From DASSHC01 sp035693105 (lineage in GTDB: Bacteria; Chloroflexota; Chloroflexia; Thermomicrobiales; Thermomicrobiaceae): DNA of 6,011 nt. Shown piece by piece: positions 1 to 4,764 of this stretch (its first letter is position 1; each line of letters begins with the position of its first letter). The notes beneath the pieces are model-generated. The model was not told the origin of the DNA. It did not search any database and was given only the letters and a program-made list of their open reading frames with translations. The position numbers and the translations under genes were made by a program. The stretch covers positions 1-6,011 of the forward strand of contig DASSHC010000023.1 in NCBI GenBank assembly GCA_035693105.1. Direction: 5' to 3'.

Positions 1-100
1 CGCGGTCGCGTTGTCGGACGCTCGCGCGGCTCCGCATGGTGACCCCGAGCGGACAGGTGTTTGCCACGATTCAGCGCGGGTCACGTTAGCGATCGGAACG
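1..100. other. Unassigned left edge
   Basis: No recognisable gene, RNA or promoter is visible here. Two forward frames are open from the window edge: one ends at a TAG at 87-89, the other runs on into the repeat. Neither gives a recognisable peptide and third-position composition does not separate them. The stretch could be the 3' end of a gene that stops just before the repeat element, or plain intergenic DNA. Confidence 0.3.
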
Positions 101-217
101 CCCCCCTTGTGTCATGCTAAGGCCGCAGCCGAAGCATCTCCTCTTGCCCCCACAATCCGTGTCGCTCGGTGAGCAGGAGAGATCCTTCGCTGCGGCTCAG
201 GATGACAGGGGGGGGGG
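101..217. repeat. Imperfect inverted repeat element with C-run/G-run ends
   Basis: The arms are 110-140 and 179-207. The left arm begins TGTCATGCTAAG and ends GAAGCATCTC. The reverse complement of the right arm begins TGTCATCCTGAG and ends GAAGGATCTC. Aligned by hand they agree at 26 of 31 columns, with three mismatches and two single-base gaps. The loop of about 38 bases (141-178) shows no gene. Outside the arms lie a run of six C (101-106) and a run of ten G (208-217), so the symmetry continues outward. From memory, not from a search, intergenic repeats of this TGTCATYCTGAG...GAAGRATCTC type are scattered through many bacterial genomes, Chloroflexota included. No transposase is present, so if mobile it would be non-autonomous. 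Confidence 0.7.
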
Positions 218-234
218 AGGATGGCCTTTGCCCG

Positions 235-268
235 GTCATGCTGTGGCCGCTGCCGAAGCAGCTCTCTC
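235..268 (+). repeat. Third, diverged copy of the same repeat unit
   Basis: Positions 235-260 match 111-136 at 23 of 26 bases, in the same orientation, and are therefore inverted relative to the arm at 179-207. Similarity fades after 260. The copy begins eight bases beyond the TAG of the S53 peptidase gene (277-279), so it lies in that gene's 3' untranslated region. The differences from copy one include the change that completes a small hairpin (see 249-262). Confidence 0.6.
249..262 (-). terminator. Small UUCG hairpin downstream of the S53 peptidase gene
   Basis: Read on the minus strand, this is GCTGC-TTCG-GCAGC: a perfect 5-bp stem with a UUCG loop closed by C-G, the exceptionally stable tetraloop class. 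It starts 14 bases after the stop codon of the peptidase gene. No T-run follows on the minus strand, so it is not a classic intrinsic terminator. It may instead protect the mRNA 3' end or assist factor-dependent termination. The role is inferred; the hairpin is seen directly. Confidence 0.35.
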
Positions 269-276
269 AGGCTTCC

Positions 277-2223
277 CTAGCGCACGCTCACCGTGGCGCT
301 TGACTGCTGGTTCAGCGACGGCTGGTAGCTGTAGCCCATCGCGTTGACGCTCTGGACGCGCAGGGTGTAGCTGCCCTTGAGGTGAACGGTGCGGCTGAAC
401 GCGGCGACGCCCTGCGCGTTGGTCGTCACGGTGAAGACCTGGCTCGTGGATGGGCCCGAGAGCGAGAGCTGCACAGAGGCGTTGGCGACCGGGCCGGCGC
501 TGCTGGTGATCGTGACGCTCCCGCCCAGCGCATAGGACAGGAAGCGGCTGCTCTGCTGCCTCAGGCTCAGGCTCTGCACGTACATCTGCCCGCCGGCCTG
601 CGCCGGGGCGCTCACCTGAATCGAGGTCGAGCGGCTGTTGTTGGCGCTGTTGGCATCGGCGCTGATGCTCGCCGTCGCGGTCAGCGTGTAGCTGCCGGCC
701 GTGGTCGCGCTGGCCGTGGCCCAGGCGAACGACACGGTGGAGGACTGCCCCGGGCTGAGCGCGATCGTCTTGGGCGAGGGTGTTCCCGCCGCGTTGGCCG
801 GGCTGCTGCCCAGCGCCACGCTCACCGACTCGCTGTAGCCGCCGGGGTTGGCCAGCGTCACGCTGACCGTGGCCGTCTGCCCCTGCGTCACCGTGCCGGG
901 CGCGCTGATCGCGCTCACGGCCACGTCATGGACCGGCGTGGGCGGGGTCGGCGCGGTCCCGCCCGCGCCTGCCAGCGCGGCGTCGATGCCGGCGCGCGGG
1001 CTGCCCAGGCCGGTGACGAAGTCGTAGCCGGGGCCCGCCTGGCAGACCGCGCCGCAGCTCCCGTTCGCACCGCTGGCGACGTCGTAGAGCGTGTTGCCCA
1101 GTTGATAGAGCACGCTGTTGGCGCCGGAGGACGCGCCGGCCAGCCGCGTCTTACCCTGGGCGGCCCGCAGCTGATTGGCTGCCGCCAGGATCCCGGCCCA
1201 CTGCGGCGCGCCAGCGCTGGTGCCGCCGACCTGGAACCAGCCGCTCTGCCCGCTATAGGCGACCGAGTCGTAGACCGCGAAGCCGGTGCTCGGGTCGGCG
1301 TCGTAGCTGACGTCGGGGATGCCGCGGTGCGTGGTGCTCTGCGCCTGGCTCTGGTAGGCGGGGCGGCTCTCGTAGCGGCTCACGCCACCGCCCGAGCCGC
1401 TCCAGGCCGTCTCACTCAGCACGCCGCCGCTGTCGCTCAGGTTGAGCGTGGTGCCGCCGACGGCCACGACGGAGGGGCTGTAGGCGGGGTAGCCGCCGGG
1501 GTTGCCGGCATCGCCAGTGGCGAAGGTGCAGACCGCCGTGCCGAGGGCGCAGTGGCTATCGAAGCTGGTCTCGCCCCAATACTCGCCGGTGCCCCAACTG
1601 TTGCTGATCACGCCGGCGCCCTGCCGCGCCGCGTAGTCGATGGCCGCGAACAGGCTGTTGGTGTACGGGGATGCCGCCTCGACCAGCAGCAGCGCGGCTT
1701 TCGGCGCGACCGCGTGCGCCCACTCGACGTCGAGCGCGGCCTCCAGCGCCCAGCCGCTGTCGACGGTGGGCGTGCCCTGTGGCGTCGCCTTGGTGAAGTT
1801 GACGCAGCTCGCGGCGCTGGCGCCCAGTGTGCCGCAGACCAGCGGCAGCCCGAACTGCTGGCTGAAGACGTTGAGATCGCCGACGATCGCCGGATGGTCG
1901 TAGGCCACCACGAGCGCGATCGTCTGGCCGCTGCCGTCGCCGGAGAGGCCGAGGTAGCTCCGGATCTGCCGCGGCGTGTAGCCGTAGGGGGTGGTGCTGG
2001 TCACCAGCGGGTCGTTGGCCCGGTCGCGCCCGCGCACCTTGAGCAGCAGCGGGTGACGGGCGTGGCCCTCGCCCGGGGGCGTCTTGTCGACCCGCTCCAC
2101 CTGGCCGTCGCCCCGGTTCGGCGCGGCCGCCCCGGCCAGCGGCGCCAGATTGAGCTGCGTCAGCAGCACGATCAGCAGCGCCGCCAGCGCGATCGCGCCG
2201 CGACGCCGTGGCAGTTTCGCCAC
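277..2223 (-). CDS. Secreted S53 (sedolisin-type) serine-carboxyl peptidase with CARDB and Ig-like tail
   Basis: Predicted 648-residue exported endopeptidase, likely acting outside the cell, often at acid pH in this family. A Sec signal peptide is clear: basic n-region KLPRRR, hydrophobic residues 10-24, probable cleavage near residues 31-33. The catalytic domain spans about 79-416. Family residues seen are E161 and D165 in WALEAALDVEW, oxyanion D238 in FATGDAG, and nucleophile S336 in GGTSAGAP. The calcium site is D381, V382, G397, G399 and D401, in YDVASG and GPGYDFVTGLGSP. The E-x3-D pair separates it from S8 subtilisins. Six cysteines form three close pairs (130/140, 225/232, 390/394), probable disulfides. 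A Pro/Thr linker (about 422-433) leads to a CARDB domain (about 431-538) and an Ig-like domain (about 546-648). The canonical prodomain of about 170-200 residues is missing. The GTG start at 2223 was chosen over an upstream TTG at 2250 because of its ribosome binding site and the signal peptide. Confidence 0.9.
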   Translation of the reverse strand: MAKLPRRRGAIALAALLIVLLTQLNLAPLAGAAAPNRGDGQVERVDKTPPGEGHARHPLLLKVRGRDRANDPLVTSTTPYGYTPRQIRSYLGLSGDGSGQTIALVVAYDHPAIVGDLNVFSQQFGLPLVCGTLGASAASCVNFTKATPQGTPTVDSGWALEAALDVEWAHAVAPKAALLLVEAASPYTNSLFAAIDYAARQGAGVISNSWGTGEYWGETSFDSHCALGTAVCTFATGDAGNPGGYPAYSPSVVAVGGTTLNLSDSGGVLSETAWSGSGGGVSRYESRPAYQSQAQSTTHRGIPDVSYDADPSTGFAVYDSVAYSGQSGWFQVGGTSAGAPQWAGILAAANQLRAAQGKTRLAGASSGANSVLYQLGNTLYDVASGANGSCGAVCQAGPGYDFVTGLGSPRAGIDAALAGAGGTAPTPPTPVHDVAVSAISAPGTVTQGQTATVSVTLANPGGYSESVSVALGSSPANAAGTPSPKTIALSPGQSSTVSFAWATASATTAGSYTLTATASISADANSANNSRSTSIQVSAPAQAGGQMYVQSLSLRQQSSRFLSYALGGSVTITSSAGPVANASVQLSLSGPSTSQVFTVTTNAQGVAAFSRTVHLKGSYTLRVQSVNAMGYSYQPSLNQQSSATVSVR

Positions 2224-2227
2224 GCTT

Positions 2228-2238
2228 CCCTTCCCTCT
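2228..2238 (-). promoter_or_regulatory. Ribosome binding site fixing the S53 peptidase start
   Basis: On the minus strand AGAGGGAAGGG precedes GTG at 2223-2221, with GAGGG ending nine bases and AAGGG four bases before the start. The alternative TTG nine codons upstream (2250-2248) would put this purine-rich site inside the coding region and has no such site of its own. The GTG start also leaves a short, normal n-region for the signal peptide. Confidence 0.6.
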
Positions 2239-2301
2239 TGCTTGTCCCAAGCTAGCGCCCGTTGGCCGGCCTCAAGCACGCTCGACTCCTGGCGCGGCCG
2301 A

Positions 2302-2307
2302 ATGATA
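2302..2307 (-). promoter_or_regulatory. Possible -10 element for the S53 peptidase gene
   Basis: On the minus strand TATCAT matches a sigma-70 -10 box at four of six bases in an otherwise GC-rich gap. It would give a leader of roughly 70 bases. No convincing -35 hexamer lies about 17 bases upstream, where the minus strand reads GGTAAA. This is the best candidate I see, but a weak one. Confidence 0.25.
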
Positions 2308-2373
2308 GTCGCCGCACGTGACCGTTTACCCTGCGCCTAAGGTCCTGATCGGGCGCGGGCGGTCCGGTGCCCT

Positions 2374-2404
2374 CCACGGCGAGCCGGATCCGGGGCCGCC
2401 GTGG
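2374..2404. promoter_or_regulatory. Concentric dyad upstream of the pcrA -10 element
   Basis: Outer arms CCACGGCG (2374-2381) and CGCCGTGG (2397-2404) are perfect 8-bp complements. Nested between them is the perfect 10-bp palindrome CCGGATCCGG (2384-2393). The two centres differ by only half a base. If transcription starts near 2425, the dyad covers about -51 to -21, over the -35 region, a usual operator position. The binding protein is unknown. Short palindromes arise by chance in GC-rich DNA, so this is tentative. Confidence 0.35.
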
Positions 2405-2409
2405 GCGGG

Positions 2410-2418
2410 TGGTACAAT
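2410..2418 (+). promoter_or_regulatory. Extended -10 promoter of pcrA
   Basis: TGGTACAAT fits the extended -10 form TGnTATAAT, with one mismatch in the hexamer TACAAT (2413-2418). It is one of the few AT-richer stretches in the gap. No good -35 box is seen, which extended -10 promoters can tolerate. The predicted transcription start is near 2425, leaving a leader of about 27 bases before the GTG at 2452. The dyad at 2374-2404 ends eight bases upstream of the hexamer. Confidence 0.5.
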
Positions 2419-2437
2419 CACGTCGTCATGTACGAAC

Positions 2438-2445
2438 GGGAGGGG
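2438..2445 (+). promoter_or_regulatory. Ribosome binding site deciding the pcrA start
   Basis: GGGAGGGG contains GGAGG at 2439-2443, eight bases before GTG at 2452. The competing ATG at 2428 has no Shine-Dalgarno match upstream and would begin only about three bases after the predicted transcription start. The in-frame GTG at 2401 lies upstream of the -10 box. The 2452 start is therefore preferred. Confidence 0.6.
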
Positions 2446-2451
2446 TCGGCG

Positions 2452-4716
2452 GTGTTCGAGGGGGTAGGTTTTGGCGCGCGGGCGGACCTGCTGGAGGGCC
2501 TGAACGAGGCGCAGGTCCGGGCGGTGACCGCCGGCGATGGCCCGGTGCTGATCGTGGCCGGGCCGGGCAGCGGCAAGACGCGCGTGCTGACGCACCGTAT
2601 CGCCTACCTGATCGACGAGCGCGGCGTCTCGCCCTGGAACATCCTGGCCGTCACCTTCACCAACAAGGCCGCGCGCGAGATGCGCGAGCGCCTGGAGCGG
2701 CTGATCGGCCCGGAGCAGGCACGCAAGCTGACCGTCGGGACGTTTCACGCCACTTGCGCCCGCATCCTGCGCCAGCACGGCCAGCACGCCGGTATCGACC
2801 CGCGCTTCACCATCTACGACGACGGCGACCAGATCGAGACGGTCAAGCAGGCGCTCAAGGCGCTCAATCTCGACCCCAAGGAGTTCTCGCCGCGCGGCAT
2901 CCTCTCGCGCATCTCCGCCGCCAAGAGCCGCTTCATCCGTCCGGAGCAGTTCCCCGACGTTGCCGAGACCTATTTCGACGAGATCGTGGCCCGCGTCTAC
3001 CCGCGCTACCAGGAGACGCTGCGCCAGAACCGCGCGCTCGACTTCGACGACCTGCTGGCCGAGACGCTGCGCCTCTTCGACGAGCAGCCGGAGATCAAGC
3101 GCCGCTACCAGGAGTGGTATCGCTACGTGCTGGTCGACGAGTACCAGGACACGAATCATGTGCAATACCTGCTGGTGCGCGCCCTGGCCGAGCAGCACCG
3201 CAACCTCTGCGTCGTCGGCGACCCCGACCAGTCGATCTACGGCTGGCGCCAGGCCGATATCCGCAACATCCTCGACTTCAAGCGCGACTACCCCGAGGCG
3301 CAGGAGATCCACCTGGAGCTGAACTACCGCTCCACCGGCGTCATCGTGGCCGCCGCCGACCGGGTCATCCGCGAGAACACCCAGCGCATCCAAAGGCAAC
3401 TGCGCACCGAGAACCCCGAGGGCGAGCCGATCGTGCTGCGCGAGTGCTTCGACGACACCCAGGAGGCGCAGTTCGTGGCCGGCGAGATCCGCCGCCTCTC
3501 CTACACCGGCCGCGCCCACTACCGTCAGGTGGCGGTGATGTACCGCACCAACGCTCAGAGCCGGGCGCTGGAGGAGGCCTTCATCCGCGGCGAGATCCCC
3601 TACCAGCTCATCGGCGGCACGCGCTTCTACGAGCGGCGCGAGGTCAAGGACACCATGGCGCTCTTGCGCCTGATCGCCAACCCCCGCGACGCCGTCAGCC
3701 TGCAGCGCGTCTTGCAGAACACACCGCTGGGCAAGGGGATCGGCGCCAAGACGCTGACCGATCTGGAGCGCTGGGCGCGCCTTGAAGGCCGCGGCGTCTT
3801 CGACGGCCTGGCGGCGCTGGCGGGCGAGCTGCCAATCGCCCCGCCGCAGGTGGGCGGGCGCGCGGCCAGGCTGCTGGGCGAGGTCTACCGCACGCTGAGC
3901 GAGCTGGTCGAGGCCAGCCGGCGGCTGGTCGTCTCCGAGCTGTTCGATCTGGCGGTGGCCGAGAGCGGCATCGCCGAGCAGTTGCAGCAGGGCGGCGACC
4001 CGGAGATGCTGGAGCGCTGGGAGAACGTGCTGCAGTTGCGCGCGGTGCTGGCCGGCTACGATGAGCTACCCACCGAGAGCGCGCTGGAGACGTTCCTGGA
4101 GGAGTCGGCGCTGGTGGCCGACGCCGACACGCTGGAGGAGAGCGGCAACCAGGTAACGCTAATCACGCTGCACGCCGCCAAGGGGCTGGAGTTCCCGGTC
4201 GTCTTCCTGGTCGGCGTCGAGGAGGGCATCCTGCCCCACGCCCGCTCGCTCGACACCGAAGACCAGCTGGAGGAGGAGCGCCGCCTCTTCTACGTCGGGC
4301 TCACCCGCGCCCAGCAGCACCTCTACCTCACCCACGCCTTCCGCCGCTCGACCTACGGCCACAGCGACCTGGCGATCCGCTCGCGCTTCGTCGACGCCAT
4401 CCCCGACGAGCTGATCGAGACCGCCTCCGGGCGCACGGCGACGCAGCCGGCGGCCCGGTCTGGCGCGACTATTGCGAGTCCTCGTGCTCGCGCTCAGGCT
4501 CAGCTTGAGCTGGCGCCGTCGCCGGCACCGGCCGCGGCCGCACCCACCGCCATCCCCAGCTACAGCGTGGGCGACCGAGTCTTTCACCAGCGCTTCGGGG
4601 ACGGGCAGGTGGTCGCCATCGCGCCGGCCAGCGGCGATCTGGAAGTCACCGTCGATTTTGTCCGCCACGGCACCAAGCGGCTGATGGCGAGTCTGGCGAA
4701 TCTACTGACCGAGTAA
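2452..4716 (+). CDS. pcrA: PcrA/UvrD-type ATP-dependent 3'-5' DNA helicase
   Basis: Superfamily 1A helicase that unwinds DNA in repair and clears proteins and RNA polymerase from it, in the cytoplasm. The predicted length of 754 residues is normal for PcrA. Motifs in order: Q-motif region LNEAQ near 17-21; Walker A GPGSGKT at 37-43; motif Ia TFTNKAA near 68-74; TVGTFHA near 94-100; motif II VDEYQDTN at 228-235; motif III GDPDQSIYGWRQAD at 256-269; motif IV LNYRST near 290-295; motif V TLHAAKGLEF at 572-581; motif VI with LFYVGLTRA near 612-620. An Ala/Pro-rich linker (about 659-703) leads to a Tudor-like domain (about 704-751, VGDRVFHQRFGDGQV), which in PcrA binds RNA polymerase. The gene is complete and diverges from the S53 peptidase gene. 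ATG at 2428 is the alternative start. UvrD is the alternative name; the C-terminal domain and length favour PcrA. Codons 670-685, in the linker, are unusually T-ending. Confidence 0.95.
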   Translation: MFEGVGFGARADLLEGLNEAQVRAVTAGDGPVLIVAGPGSGKTRVLTHRIAYLIDERGVSPWNILAVTFTNKAAREMRERLERLIGPEQARKLTVGTFHATCARILRQHGQHAGIDPRFTIYDDGDQIETVKQALKALNLDPKEFSPRGILSRISAAKSRFIRPEQFPDVAETYFDEIVARVYPRYQETLRQNRALDFDDLLAETLRLFDEQPEIKRRYQEWYRYVLVDEYQDTNHVQYLLVRALAEQHRNLCVVGDPDQSIYGWRQADIRNILDFKRDYPEAQEIHLELNYRSTGVIVAAADRVIRENTQRIQRQLRTENPEGEPIVLRECFDDTQEAQFVAGEIRRLSYTGRAHYRQVAVMYRTNAQSRALEEAFIRGEIPYQLIGGTRFYERREVKDTMALLRLIANPRDAVSLQRVLQNTPLGKGIGAKTLTDLERWARLEGRGVFDGLAALAGELPIAPPQVGGRAARLLGEVYRTLSELVEASRRLVVSELFDLAVAESGIAEQLQQGGDPEMLERWENVLQLRAVLAGYDELPTESALETFLEESALVADADTLEESGNQVTLITLHAAKGLEFPVVFLVGVEEGILPHARSLDTEDQLEEERRLFYVGLTRAQQHLYLTHAFRRSTYGHSDLAIRSRFVDAIPDELIETASGRTATQPAARSGATIASPRARAQAQLELAPSPAPAAAAPTAIPSYSVGDRVFHQRFGDGQVVAIAPASGDLEVTVDFVRHGTKRLMASLANLLTE

Positions 4717-4738
4717 GACCGGGCAACGGGGCCCGGTC
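4717..4738 (+). terminator. Hairpin between pcrA and ppdK, without U-tract
   Basis: GACCGGGC (4717-4724) and GCCCGGTC (4731-4738) form a perfect 8-bp stem with the loop AACGGG. It starts on the base after the pcrA stop codon. The sequence after it, GCGGCCTACG, has no T-run, so it should terminate poorly by itself. It may be a weak attenuator between the two genes or a stabiliser of the pcrA mRNA 3' end. Confidence 0.35.
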
Positions 4739-4750
4739 GCGGCCTACGAC

Positions 4751-4757
4751 GAGGAGG
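4751..4757 (+). promoter_or_regulatory. Strong ribosome binding site of ppdK
   Basis: GAGGAGG is a near-complete Shine-Dalgarno sequence, seven bases before the ATG at 4765. It fixes the ppdK start. I see no clear promoter in the 48 bases between the genes, so read-through from pcrA is possible. Confidence 0.7.
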
Positions 4758-4764
4758 CAGGCGG

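Noticed and set aside
3..89. Possible C-terminal end of a plus-strand gene at the left edge
   Set aside because: The frame is open from the edge to TAG at 87-89, but 28 codons with no recognisable motif do not support a gene call.
114..347. Small plus-strand open frame of 77 codons
   Set aside because: It runs through the repeat units and the G10 tract into the 3' end of the S53 gene, and its composition is repeat-derived.
2308..2323. CACGTG palindrome (2315-2320) in the divergent gap
   Set aside because: A single six-base palindrome in GC-rich DNA is expected by chance, and no second site is seen.
382..2340. Long plus-strand open frame opposite the S53 peptidase gene
   Set aside because: Its peptide is Arg/Ala/Gly-rich with no recognisable domain. 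It is the antisense shadow expected in high-GC DNA, whereas the minus strand encodes complete S53 motifs.
2429..2448. LexA-box-like CGAAC near the pcrA start
   Set aside because: Only the CGAAC half-site (2433-2437) is present. No GTTCG partner lies at the right spacing.
2326..3785. Long open frames on the minus strand (2326-3519) and in another plus frame (2367-3785) over the helicase gene
   Set aside because: Both overlap the unmistakable helicase motifs of pcrA and show no domain of their own. They are GC-driven shadows.
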